A DNA stretch of 64,000 bases from Rhyacophila brunnea (taxonomy: Eukaryota; Arthropoda; Insecta; Trichoptera; Rhyacophilidae), in NCBI GenBank assembly GCA_022495005.1, contig JAGYXB010000797.1, forward strand, positions 1,364,001 to 1,428,000, given 5' to 3'. Shown here piece after piece: positions 11,892 to 23,059 of this stretch (position 1 is its first letter; each line of letters starts with the position of its first letter). Under the pieces are notes generated by a model that was not told the DNA's origin, ran no database searches, and saw only the letters and a list, made by a program, of their open reading frames with translations. The translations under genes and the position numbers were made by a program.

Positions 11892-12650
11892 TTTCAGACG
11901 GGACACCGGTGTCACGCTCGTATATCATTTTTTTCCTTAGATGCCTTTATGGATACCTCGCATTTACTATCGAGGTTTCTTAAAGACTTTGGCACGCAAA
12001 CTACTCTACTTGATGCTAGTCAAATGAAAATTGTGCCGGCTGAGAGAATATGCCTTATTGAAAACTATTCTTCTAGCCGCATCGGTTATTGCTAATTTTA
12101 ATTCGGCCAGGGCCTATGAAACCGCCTTGCAGAAACCCTGGAAAATTCTTTGTAGCGCAAGGCGGTGATGATTCTGATGAATATTTTGTCGTATTCATTG
12201 GGAACTGAGGACTGCGATTTGTAGTCGAGTTTTTTCCCGTGGTTAAATAAATGTCGCATAGGACTGATATTCTGAGCATATACTTATACTATCTTATATT
12301 ATGATTGCAGTCACTGGATCTGAAAGGCATGGATCATCATTACGTGTCATCATTTATTATTTTTATTATTTTTATTACAAAGGAGGCCTTTGTATTCGAA
12401 TATAGGGGCCTTTGTATTATGTGTATTAACGCCCCATAGCTAATGAGTCAACGTGTGTCCGCTACACTTTTCCGTCGGCCGCTACATTCTCAAGCCGCCG
12501 ATACACTTGTTTTTATTACCGCAGCCAGTTTTATGTTATAATTTATAATGTGAAATTATGCGTTGACTCATTAGCTGTGGGACGTTTATAAACATAATAC
12601 AAAGGCCTCCTATATTTAATCGAGCGCGACACCGGTGTCCCGTCTGAAAC
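11892..12650. mobile_element. DNA transposon remnant with 29-bp inverted ends
   Basis: TTTCAGACGGGACACCGGTG starts a 29-base block at 11892-11920 that reappears inverted at 12622-12650 with one mismatch. The 759-bp body has no transposase. A second inverted-repeat element (12404-12611) lies inside. The superfamily is not assigned, because the outer boundary and target duplication are unclear. Confidence 0.7.
12404..12611. mobile_element. MITE with about 47-bp inverted ends, nested
   Basis: The left end GGCCTTTGTATTATGTGTAT..., containing AGCTAATGAGTCAACG, is mirrored at the right end (CGTTGACTCATTAGCT...CATAATACAAAGGCCTCC). The inverted repeats are about 47 bp long with a few mismatches, around a core of about 110 bp. 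It is nested in the element at 11892-12650. Just left of it, AGGAGGCCTTTGTATT duplicates the tip of the end repeat. Confidence 0.75.
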
Positions 12651-12659
12651 GGGCCCTAC

Positions 12660-13009
12660 ACGATTATAAAATTATAACAATCTATAGATAAATATTTAAC
12701 TTATCTTCTTTGATGTGAACCTACTTATCGTACGGACTTCAGTATTTACATTGCTGTTGAATTTAATATTCACATGAAAATGTATTTTCAGTATTTACTA
12801 AATGAAGATTAACAAAATATACATAGTTAAACAGGAAGACAGGTAAGTAATATTTTTTTATATTTAATTAAAAATTGTAATTTCTATAAAACAGGCAATC
12901 TTGTGTTTGTAATTAAGACACCTACATACTGGATGCTTCCTTATAATGCATATTATTTTTTTTTAATTCTTGTATACGGGATAGTTGGGTAACTGGTAAT
13001 AAATTTATT
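12660..13009. other. non-coding stretch, no gene seen
   Basis: AT-rich sequence with no open frame of note and no recognised repeat ends. Confidence 0.5.
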
Positions 13010-13335
13010 TAATTTATTTATTTAAGAATACGAAACATTGTGGACAAAACAAATCTAAATTCAAGACGTACACAACATGAGATTTACATTATAAATCAAA
13101 CATTACCCCTCACAAGAGAGAAGAAGAGAATATAGAAAAAAAATGTAATAACATTAAAAATAAAATTAAAAAAAAAACAAAACATACTTAAGTACAATTT
13201 TATATAGAAAAATACAGTTTCAAAAACAAAATGCAAAGTACATCATTGAAAATGTCTATGTTTTTAGGGAGCGCATTTACCAATCTTGCACCCCTCGCTA
13301 ATGGTGCCTGATAGGCTTGACACGAGGAAACGGTT
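13010..13335 (-). repeat. LINE 3'-end debris
   Basis: Read on the minus strand, GCGCTCCCTAAAAACATAGA followed by the ATGTACTTTGCATTTTGTTT context matches the sequences at 24423-24540 (+), 24600-24730 (-) and, in part, 41805-41880. The translated trace (N-ALPKN-D) resembles the tail of a non-LTR reverse transcriptase ORF. Only the last part of the ORF and the 3' tail are present. Confidence 0.5.
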
Positions 13336-13640
13336 CCAATTCAGAATAAATCACGGCTGCGACTACGTAGGTAATTGACAGGCGCATGTCAATTCAAATT
13401 CATTAGGACACCATGATTGGAAACCATCCCTCGCGATAACAAGCAAAAGTGTTTCAACAGCAGAAGAGACCGACGAGATTCACGAGAGTGAAATGTAAGC
13501 ATGCCTTGTAGAAAGGCAGTCGGAAAATAATCATCTGACGAATTATCGAAAGGAAAATAGTTAAATGTCTTAAAATAAAGAAATGACAGAACAGAACAGC
13601 CAGGGGAAAAATGAAACATTAATTTTTGTGGAATCTATTA

Positions 13641-13700
13641 AGGTTAGGTTAGGTCAAGTCAGGTCAGGTTAGGTTAGGTTAGGTTAGGTTAGGTTAGGTT
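13641..13700. repeat. interstitial insect telomere-like (TTAGG)n tract
   Basis: A run of GGTTA units, pure from about 13666 to 13700 and degenerate before that (GGTCAAGTCAGGTC). TTAGG is the usual arthropod telomere unit, so this is an interstitial tract, not a chromosome end, given unique-looking sequence on both sides. Confidence 0.8.
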
Positions 13701-15200
13701 ATGTTAAGTCATTATCTCGTTGTACCTAGTCACTCAACCATTTTGAACATATTATAATGATTAAGATGAGATCTCCTAAGCTTGCCGGCAACACCGAGTT
13801 AAGTGCCGTTTATGTAAGGCTTTCTAGCGATTAGGAATGCAGAAGTTAAGTATATAATTTGAATTATTATGGCGTATTGAAAATCTGTGCTATTAAAAAT
13901 CTATCAACATAATAGAAATAGGACAATTTCAATATTAAATTTATATTTTTCCTGAAAGGTTTTATTTATCGTTGTTCTATTTTGTCATGAAACCGTTCAG
14001 TACATTCTACCTTACCGAGAATGAATACAACAGAATTCACAAAGTGGGACAATCGACATATAAATAAAATTGTGCGTCTTTAAATATGCATTCATCTTAA
14101 GGTGGACACGTAATATCTATTAGAGACAATAATAAATGTACAATATTGTCAATAAGATGACCGCGAGAAACATTCTGCAGGTGTGATATAATTAACACTG
14201 TCATAGTGCGTCTTTTATATTGAGTCTCTACGTCACTATGATCGTTTCTGGATCTAGTACCCGCCACACGCAATTTCTCCACGCTTCTACATTCCCCGCG
14301 CCCGTAATTCAGCATGTGTTCGATATGTCGTGGAGTTTTATTAACAACACAATCACTGCTAACCTTTTAATTAGCTTTTAATTACAACAATTAAATAACA
14401 CGGTTATTATATCTAATGGCCAACGACTCGAAACGCGCCAGTCGCGGTGTTAGCACTATAATGCCTAAACCTTTGTTGAAGCCATGAATAAAGTATCTGC
14501 TTTTCAAATTAATACAAATTAAAATTTATTTATTTTAACATAAGTAGGTACCGAGGTATAGTGAACCTTTACAAATTATACATTTAAGGCGTTCACAACA
14601 TGACATTAAAAAAAAAAACAAAAATAGTATTGAAAAACTAACGTAGTAAGTGAGCGATCGTGAGTAAATTGGAACCAATCCTATTTCAAGCGAGGATTCC
14701 CGAGAACGTAAGAAAATTTCCGAAGCTACCGCCCGCTTACGAGGTAGCTGAGTTTTGAAGTAAAATTGCGAGGGAAAACTGTTCAGTGTAGCCACCAATC
14801 TAACGAAGAAATAGTTTTCGGTCAACCTATATTTTCAATAATAGCAACACTATGTTTATTTTAAACCAATCAAAAGCAAGGAGCAACTCGATCGAATTGT
14901 TGCGTGTAATTTCTTATAGTGTATAGACGTTGGTCACGACGGTCGGCGTGGATCGTTAAATCCGATTGGATCTGCGCGTCTGCCAATGTTATTAAGCCTT
15001 TATAAAAACAGTAGGTATACAGATTGAACAGGTACAAAAATTATAAAATAGATGAGTACATAAAAGTACACCGAATGAGCTAAGTGAACCTTTTTTAAAT
15101 TTAAAAAATTCGGCGTGGAAATAATATTACATACCAAGGTATATCTCAAAATATCGTATATTAATGCTTTTAATAAATGTTTATAACTATGTACTATTTT
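13701..15200. other. non-coding stretch, no gene seen
   Basis: Mostly AT-rich, with some short repeat-like segments (for example the tail-like sequence at 14520-14640). No coding frame with recognisable motifs. The region homologous to the upstream flanks of the other LRR copies starts near 15200. Confidence 0.5.
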
Positions 15201-15738
15201 ACATTATGTTTTTGTTCATATACCTACATTTAACCATACTGTACTAACCGGTTTGTCATTCGCTTATCATTGTATTTTTATAAAAAAATTGCAATAATAA
15301 AGAAAGCTGATAACACAGTAGGTAGGTATATATAATATAAGTATTTGGCGAACGATATTCATATATTACAATATTACTACCATAGGAGCAAGACGTACTT
15401 TTAAACCGTGTGTTTTAATCAATTTCTTAAGGAATATTAGTATTTCATAATTTTACATATTGATATAAAAATATTTAACAATTATTCATAGTCAGTTAAA
15501 AATAGTGTGCGCATAAAAAGTATTATCAGTGATTGAGAGTGTATTAAATTGTGGTATAAACGTGTGTTATATTTATTGAATTTTGAAAAAATATACACCA
15601 AAATAGTATTATATACTTACAGAATTATAGTGTAGTTAATAGTAGAAAAGAATCAAGTTTTCGTTCAAAAACGCGTCGTCAGTTTATCAATAATAATAAA
15701 TTATTAGTGACCTATTTAAAAAAATAATATATATATAT
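15200..15738 (+). promoter_or_regulatory. conserved 5' flank of LRR copy A
   Basis: This upstream segment is shared, with small changes, by copies B (47583-48060), C (54440-54950) and D (58107-58450). Common words are AACCATACTGTACT, TGATATAAAAATATTTAACA and GCGTCGTCAGTTTATC just before the start. It was duplicated with the genes and presumably holds the promoter and 5' UTR. No core promoter element is obvious, and an upstream intron cannot be excluded. Confidence 0.5.
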
Positions 15739-17451
15739 ATGACAATGTCCCGCGCAATTGCAGTTTTGAAGGCGATTTTTATTACCACATTCACAATAAT
15801 TTGTTATATATCGACGTCAGATGCCGATGAAATTAATTGCGAAGTACTCTCTGATAGTAAACATGTGAAGTGCACGAATAACACCCAGCAGTATAATAAA
15901 TTTCGAGCGACGAACTTTATCAATATACCTCGGTTAGAATCCGTCTCTCAACTCGATGCCTCAGACTGTAAAATATACGATATTGAGGATGGTGGCTTTG
16001 GATCATTAAGTTCCCTAGAAAAATTAGACCTTTCAGGAAACTTATTACAACATTTTTCATTGTCAAATATTCCTGCAAAGTGTAAAAATGTGAAACTTAA
16101 TTCAAATATAATATCATTGTTTACCGAAGGTTTTCTAACGACCGATGATTTGCATATAGATTTATCTGACAATCTTTTTGACGATAGTGAGAACTTTAAC
16201 TTTAAACAACATTTCAATGGCAAAACACTTTCTTCGCTAGATGTTTCCAATAATGTTGCTATCAGACTGAAAAGTTTACCTTGTACTCGCGAATTAACAG
16301 CAATGTCAACGAACCTTATTATACCTAATGAATCTAGTTCGGACAGATCATGTGAAATATGCGCCAACACTACTGATTTGAATATTTCTGGAAATAAACT
16401 TCGATTTATATCCAAAGACGCATTTTCGTGTGCAACTTCATTATATAACCTAAATCTGCAAAATAATGAAATAACACACTTACCAAACGATTTTTTTTAT
16501 CCATATTTAGATTTGCAATACATTAATCTAAATAACAATCTTTTGTACTCTTTATCTGATAATACTTTCTCCAATAATGAACAATTATTTACATTAGATC
16601 TTTCACACAATCAACTATCAATTTTACCTGACAATATTTTCTCCGAGAATCCAATTTTATATTATTTAATTCTTTCACACAATCAACTATCAATTTTACC
16701 TGACAATATTTTCTACATTAATATCAGTTTATATAATTTAGATCTTTCATACAATCAACTATTAATTTTATCTGACAACATTTTCTCCAGTCAAACAAGC
16801 ATATGGCGTATAAATCTTTCTCACAATCAACTATTAACTTTGTCTGCCAATATATTTCAATCACAATCAAATTTGGAATATCTGGATTTATCGAACAACA
16901 ATATTAGGACATTGCCTGATACAATCTTCTCGGAAATGACAAATATAGAGACAATAGACCTTTCCGAAAACCACTTAATCCATATTCATTCTACGACTTT
17001 CCCGGAAACACTACGTACGTTAATGTTAAACCATAATCGCTTACACGCCATCGCATTTAGTCAATTGCCTATTATTGACTATCTTGATTTGTCTTTCAAC
17101 CTTATTGAGACGATTTCTGTTAATATATTTCACTATCCAAACATAAAAACACTTCATTTCCAATGCAACTCTCTAAGTTCATTACCATCTGATACTTTCG
17201 ACAGAGATCTTTCTAATTTAACTATGGATATACGGGGGAATCCTTGGACGTGCGGTTGCTTCCGGGAGTTGACCGAAAAGGCAGCGGCTTCCGGGGCAAA
17301 ATTCGTTCAAGACAAGTTCACAGATGGAAAAACTCCAGTTTGTATAATGGCAACTGATGACTATTTCTGTGATAGGTCACCTCTTCCTTACATATTGCAT
17401 GGGTGTTGGTGTCAACAGCGAAACTCAACGGTGTGTGGGGGATGCCTTTAG
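15739..17451 (+). CDS. secreted leucine-rich repeat protein (LRR copy A)
   Basis: A 570-residue single-exon frame. Residues 1-30 form a signal peptide (hydrophobic ITTFTIICYIST, then DADEINC). A short N-terminal cap with two cysteines (INCEVLSDSKHVKC) follows, then about 15 LRRs of mostly 24 residues (pattern LxxLdLSxNqLxxLpdniF), interrupted near residue 200 by a cysteine-bearing stretch (DRSCEICANT). The C-terminal cap starts NPWTCGCFRELTEKA and ends WCQQRNSTVCGGCL. There is no membrane segment or GPI signal, so a secreted protein is inferred. The start is the first of two close ATGs and matches the start of copy B. AATAAA lies at 17669. Secreted insect LRR proteins are often recognition or adhesion molecules; the ligand here is unknown. 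A Helitron lies in the 3' flank. Confidence 0.88.
   Translation: MTMSRAIAVLKAIFITTFTIICYISTSDADEINCEVLSDSKHVKCTNNTQQYNKFRATNFINIPRLESVSQLDASDCKIYDIEDGGFGSLSSLEKLDLSGNLLQHFSLSNIPAKCKNVKLNSNIISLFTEGFLTTDDLHIDLSDNLFDDSENFNFKQHFNGKTLSSLDVSNNVAIRLKSLPCTRELTAMSTNLIIPNESSSDRSCEICANTTDLNISGNKLRFISKDAFSCATSLYNLNLQNNEITHLPNDFFYPYLDLQYINLNNNLLYSLSDNTFSNNEQLFTLDLSHNQLSILPDNIFSENPILYYLILSHNQLSILPDNIFYINISLYNLDLSYNQLLILSDNIFSSQTSIWRINLSHNQLLTLSANIFQSQSNLEYLDLSNNNIRTLPDTIFSEMTNIETIDLSENHLIHIHSTTFPETLRTLMLNHNRLHAIAFSQLPIIDYLDLSFNLIETISVNIFHYPNIKTLHFQCNSLSSLPSDTFDRDLSNLTMDIRGNPWTCGCFRELTEKAAASGAKFVQDKFTDGKTPVCIMATDDYFCDRSPLPYILHGCWCQQRNSTVCGGCL
16585..16875 (+). repeat. four near-identical LRR units in copy A
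   Basis: Four consecutive 72-base units encode LSHNQLSILPDNIF-type repeats. The first two share the stretch CACACAATCAACTATCAATT and the following TTACCTGACAATATTTTCT exactly. The equivalent block has two units in copy B and three in copy C, so the array has expanded or contracted by whole units. Confidence 0.8.
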
Positions 17452-17767
17452 ATTATTTACAAGAATGAACTTTCTAGTCTTCACATATGAGTTCATATGT
17501 TACATGTTAATGGCCCATGTTGGCTGCTGTACCGGAAACACGCGGCCGTACAGTATTGCGATCATTAAATGATGCGTTGTTTGTAGAGCAATTTACATAC
17601 GTACATATGTTACAAAACCATTTATATGCTAGGCTGGTATGCATACAGTAATATTCAAATTTAGATTCAATAAAAACATTATTATTTGATAATGATTTCT
17701 ATAAAATATCTGATAATAAATCTTTCAGTATTATCAAATACAAGATAACCTACTTTTGAATTATTAA

Positions 17768-19566
17768 TCTCTATATATATAAAAATCTCGTGTCACGATG
17801 TTTGTGGTCGAACTCCTCCGAAATGGCTCGACCGATTTTGTTTATATATATATATATATATTTGTTATATATTTGTTATATGTTTATATGTTTTATGTTA
17901 TATATTTTTTATGTTTTATGTTTATATGTTATATATTTGTTATATGTTTATATAGTTATAATATGTTTGATATATATTTGTTAGGTATGAGAATAGGTCA
18001 ACAAGTATATTTCATACCGCTAGGTGATTAGGGTATCTCTATCCAGAAAAAATTTCTTTTATTTTTTTGACAATTTTTTTTTTTGTATTTTTTTTATTAT
18101 TTGGCATAAAAAAATACCCATAACCTCATATTTTCATTTTCCTACCCCCATCCTCCCATTTTTTAATCGCGATTTTATTATTTTTGTATGAACAAATTTA
18201 ACTGTCGTTCGTATTTCAAACAGAACGAAATTATTTATGTTGTTGAATGACAGATGACACTACGTCCGAGAAGAATTCAAGAGAAACGTCGCGTCATTTT
18301 GACATTTCATTCGGCAAATCACAACGCAGTGCGTGCAAAATTTTGTACGATTTATTTTAATTTATCTATTTTTATGTGCGTGTATTACAGTGCACAATGC
18401 CAGCAAGACGCAAGGGGGGCCATTTGGGCCGTCGAACGAATAAAGCAACAAACATGCAAAATAGTAGAGTAGAACAGACGAACAAATCCAACAAGATAAC
18501 AAAAACGTGCGTGTAAGCATGTCGCAATTGCGTGCATCCCAATCACAAGAGGCACGAGCTGAACGAAATCAACAACGACAATTGGAACGGAGCCAAGCGC
18601 GCCGGTTCGTAGTTAACACACGCAGAGCAAATGACCGACAACGCCAACAAGTACATCGAACATTTACATCCGCTTCGTTCCTTCGTCTCGCATTCGAGTA
18701 CGAGCCAGATATTGAATATTCCGCTCATCCGAAAGTGCTGATTGGTGCTATGGACAAAGAATGTCCCCATTGTCATGCGCTCAAATTCAAACATGAGTCA
18801 ACCGGGATGTGTTGCGCATCAGGAAAAGTGCAACTACCATAAATTGAGATACCACCAGAACCATTGAATGGCTTGCTCATCGGCACGGTTCCAGATTCAA
18901 ACCTGTTCCTGAGTCCATTCGCACATTCAATTTATGCTTTCAAATGACTTCGTTCGGAGCAACAGAAATAGTTCACAATACTGCGGCAAATGGTCAACAA
19001 TTCCATTCTACGTTCAAAATCAAAGGCCAAGTACACCACAAAGTAGGCTCATGTAGGCGCCTATTGCAAAGTGACAATCACGCTATTGTCATCAATCCTG
19101 ATAAAACACCAGCTGGAGAGCACATGCGTCGATTCAATGCGCCTGTTGATGACGACATTGCTGGAATCATGGTTGGCGACCGCACATCGACGCGAGAAAT
19201 CGTGATTCGAAGAAGAAACAATAATCTGGAGTTCATCGCTGACACACACCGTTCATACGACGCTCTCCAATATCCGCTAATTTTATGGAAGGGACAAGAC
19301 GGATATTGCATAAACATTAAACAACGAGATCCTGTCACAGGTAATTCATTCATTATGAACATCATTAGTCATTTTGAATTGAGAAAATGAATGGTTGATG
19401 TTTTTTTGTTTTTATCGGCGGTCATCGTCTACAGCGCTCTATTCCTCTTTCTGTCATATATTCCATCCCCACACACTTACGACACATTCGTTATATTTTA
19501 TTTAACAACCAAAATATTCACTAGAAATAATTTATATGGCAGAACAACGTTTGCCGGGTCAGCTAG
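17768..19566 (+). mobile_element. truncated Helitron
   Basis: It starts TCTCTATATATATAAAAATC and ends GCCGGGTCAGCTAG, flanked by A on the left and T on the right: the 5' TC, 3' CTAG and A|T insertion signature of Helitrons. A short GGCA/TGCC hairpin lies just inside the 3' end. The 1.8-kb element keeps only part of the Rep/helicase ORF. A TA-rich microsatellite (about 17838-17960) lies near the 5' end. It sits in the duplicated 3' flank of LRR copy A; copy C has the matching site without it. Confidence 0.88.
18397..19390 (+). pseudogene. Helitron RepHel N-terminal remnant
   Basis: Fragments of the Helitron replication-initiator/helicase protein in three frames. The N-terminus is at 18397 (MPARRKGGHLGRRTNKAT). 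A block at 18507-18842 has the zinc-binding CPHCHALKFKHESTGMCC followed by GKVQLP. A block at 18944-19390 carries Helitron-like N-domain sequence (LQYPLILWKGQDGY). The catalytic Rep HUH motif and the helicase are absent. At least two frameshifts separate the pieces. Full-length proteins of this family exceed 1000 residues, so this copy cannot act. Confidence 0.85.
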
Positions 19567-22354
19567 TAATTCTATATAAATATAGATATACGATATGTTT
19601 ATATTTCCAATTTACCCACATAACTGTTTTTTTGTCTCCAACTGTATTTCTGTTGTTTTTATTACATACTTCTTTTTAAGTGTTTGATTTAGACTTCAAC
19701 AAGTGCCCGTATATATAACGCTAATCTAAACATTTATATCAATTTTTGAATTATTATAGTTTAGGGTCGTATGCATGAGATTTCCAAATACTTTATAGGC
19801 TATATACTGCTCGTTTGTATGCATAAGTGCAAATGTTATTTGTCGGTTAACGACGTCACGATGTGACCTCATAATGTGTTATGGCGTCCAAATAATTGCA
19901 AGCTTATAAAATTTCATTCCCCGACCATAAATTTAAAATTTTGAAATTGTGAATGTGTCTGAAAGTGTGCGAACGGTACCATATAAATTTAATAATTATA
20001 CATGAATAATTATTATGAACTTTAAATAATTTATCAGTTATTTTATCACATTTATTTTATAATTCTACTGTACGAAAGGATAAAGTATTTCCAGTAAACA
20101 TTTCCATTTTGTGGCAATACCTACTGAATACATACACATTATTATGACTAACTTCACTTCACTTCACTTTCACTTCATGAGATGTCAAAACAGAATAAGA
20201 ATAAATTTTAGAAATGCAAATGGATTTAGATAATAATATGTAATGATCTCTGTAAGTATAATATTATCATTTATACCAATCACCGTATGTCACTATTGAT
20301 GTTTCCAGTGTATTTAAGAGTTGTGCCTTGCTTATTACAGTTATCTTAGAATAATTAACTAGTTAGGTAGGTACCATAATATTTTGAAAAATGCAGAATG
20401 CTTCCAATTGGATATTTTAATGCCAGATACAGCAGTAGGTACCAATTTTTGCGGTCGTTTAGCGGAGATATTTTATCGTAATCTTACGTGAATCCATCTT
20501 ATCTCTCCATAAGAAATATTGCAAGCAAAATAGGTACAAGGCACTAAATCAGTTACCTACTACCTAGATTATAGACTAGGGATCAAAATTATTATACATA
20601 TTTTATAAACAGCACGACTAGGAACTGTTTTTACAGTTCACAAATGTTTTACAGAGTCTACAAAATGAACGAGGGCCTCAAGAAAACGTTTATTGTAATT
20701 AATGCATTATTAAAATGTCAGATGAAGCAGCCATTTTGAATGGCGTGTGACGTCAGATTGCTTACGTCACAAACAGTGCTATACGCTATATGATGGAAAA
20801 TCGGTTAAATAGCTTATAAAGAATTTGGGAATCTCATACATTCGGCCCTACGACAATATTGTTGCTTGCAAATGGTAAACTGTTTATTCCTTCGCCGGTA
20901 AACTTCAGATATCTTACTGCGACTGAAGTTGCACAGATCTCAGTTGGTATACATTGGTATACATTTCTGGTACTTACTTATAAAAGAATGTCTTAAATTA
21001 AGCCGATTAGCTAAACATCTCCGCGCAATCTCAGTTAAAGCAGATATACGGAAGTAAAATATCTGAGCATGTAAAGCCGGCTTTAAACTCTCATATTGTA
21101 TAAATAATAAATCAAGATAATTTTTGTTATTTGTACCATATTATAGGAATTATATGTTCGGCTTAGGCGGCTGTACTCCTCGCGGTGGTCCTGTGTTCAT
21201 GGTAATAATTATTGTAATAAGCAAAAATCTGTTCCATCAGCTGTTTCCAAAATAATGAGTAGAATATAATGCCACTATATCCGCTTTCGTAATGATACAA
21301 TATGTAGATGGACGTTGTATTAAAATTTATTAAAATATAGTTAGCTTAACAGATACAGTAGTCTCCTTTTTTCAGTGTTCTTACTATCAAATGTAGCTTT
21401 ATGTCGTTATAATAATATGTTTGTATTGCTTAAATATCTAATTTACTCTACCATTTTCACGTCTTTAAATACCCATATTTATGTTTACCATTTCATTGTA
21501 TTTCTATTTAATACTTTATAATACATTATATCGATGTTATCAATTACCAACAATCAACAACAAAATTATCGCTTCGTCTAATTGAATAATTAATTTGACC
21601 ATCTCAGCTAGATAGGTCATATAACAAAAACCTAACACACTCAGATAACTATGTTATTATATTCGTAAAATTATCGAGCGCTCCTGTTCGTAAAAGTTTC
21701 CATTTCGAGCGCTGCCAATGATGCGTTGTATTTTTCAATTCATTTCACATATTATTTTATATTCTTTGATTTAAAAAATATATAAATAAGTTGTCTCTAC
21801 TCGACATGGTAGAATAGTAGATACTTCGTTCAAAAATCTAATATTTCATACCTATTTAATATTATATACTTACTGTTTTATGAATTAGTAACTTATACTA
21901 TATTCAATTTTCAAGATTCATACTCACATCTTTTACGAACAAATTCTCTCAACAATTAATTGTACTTAATTAATATTTCTGAATGATAATAATTGTAATA
22001 GTATATTGTATGCTTATTATAATATGGATTAAATACTTTATAAGTCAAACAACAAATTTAATTTAGACAAGAAGTAACGAGTTGTTTTATTGTATTTACT
22101 AGGCTATTATTTTTGTTTTTTATTATTATTATTTATTATTGTTTGTAAAAATAATGAACAAAATCAGGAAGCCTTCATTATGTAAACGTCACGTTTGTGT
22201 TTTTATTCCAAATACAAGACATGTCATGCTCAAACGGCCACTCTTGGAAGCTCGAGGTTAATTTGAATATTTTCGTACGTTCTGTTTTTCAATTTTTTTG
22301 ATTTTGCAAGATTATTTTTTATTTGTATATCAATAATATCAATTACAAACAATG
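19567..22354. other. inverted-duplication arm, no gene seen
   Basis: Non-coding sequence with many segments matching 43.6-45.06 kb in inverted orientation, for example AAAGCCGGCTTTAAACTCTC (about 21074) against AAAGCCGGCTCTACACTCTC (about 44666), and the TGGAACAGATTTTTGCTTAT region. A partial hAT-type MITE related to the one at 32442-32671 lies at about 21560-21715. The 21730-22110 segment is repeated directly at 22650-23030. Confidence 0.6.
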
Positions 22355-23030
22355 CGTTATATTTTACCACGTTTTTGTTAACTCGTATTCTTGTTTGTTC
22401 AGTACGCATTTTTTCTTGTGTGTCCAGTCCCAGTAACTAAATTATTAATATATACGTGCGTTACTATGGAAATCAATATGAAATGTCAAAATGACATTTC
22501 AGTATTCTATATTTTATTCAGTATTTCTATCAAGTACAAAAAAGTATTTATTAAGACATATAATTGTCAAGTTTATATGATTCAATAGAGTATTTATTGT
22601 TATGGTATATAAAAAGATCCTTTTATCTTGTAATTATTTCAATTTATTTCATATTATGTTATTTTGTATTCTTTGATTTAAAAAATGTGTAAATAATATG
22701 CTGTACCTATCTATACAACATAGTAGATACTTAGTGAATATTACATCTTTATGTAAACGGTTGAAAAGTCTAATAATTCATACCTATTTAATATTTTATA
22801 ACTGTTTTATTAATGAGTAACTTAAACTGAAATCAATTTTCGAAATTCGAACTCACATCTTTTACTAACAAATTCTCTCAACAATGTGTAATTAATATTT
22901 CTAAATGATAATTGTAAAAGCAACTTGTATGTTATATTATAATATAGATTATTTTATAAGTAAAACAACAAATTGTATTTAGACAAGAATAACGAGTTAT
23001 TATATTGTATTTACTAGGCTATAGTAATAA
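21730..23030. repeat. 380-bp direct duplication separated by 540 bp
   Basis: Segments 21730-22110 and 22650-23030 share long blocks (TTTGATTTAAAAAATATATA, ACAAATTCTCTCAACAAT, AACGAGTT, TATTTACTAGGCTAT). An R1 copy and a GAAGCCTTCATTATGTAAAC block lie between them. Both match parts of 41.2-43.7 kb inverted. Confidence 0.7.
22355..22645 (+). repeat. R1 interspersed repeat, internally deleted
   Basis: Contains the R1 start (TTTTACCACGTTTTTGTTAA) and 3' part. The AACTTCCCGACTAGCTAG to TTATTTCGGAAG core is missing. It keeps the palindrome GAAATGTCAAAATGACATTT (about 22480-22500). Confidence 0.7.
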
Positions 23031-23059
23031 ACTAAAATGACAAATAATGGACAAAATCA

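Noticed and set aside
15948..16415. 155-codon minus-strand frame in LRR copy A
   Set aside because: Antisense to a conserved coding region; no motif and not kept in the other copies.
17435..17451. CaaX lipidation signal at the LRR C terminus (CGGCL)
   Set aside because: The cysteine is five residues from the end rather than four, and the protein has a signal peptide, so it should not meet cytosolic prenyl transferases.
17838..17990. Plus-strand frame rich in Tyr, Ile and Leu, resembling a membrane protein
   Set aside because: It is translation of a TA-rich microsatellite near the Helitron 5' end.
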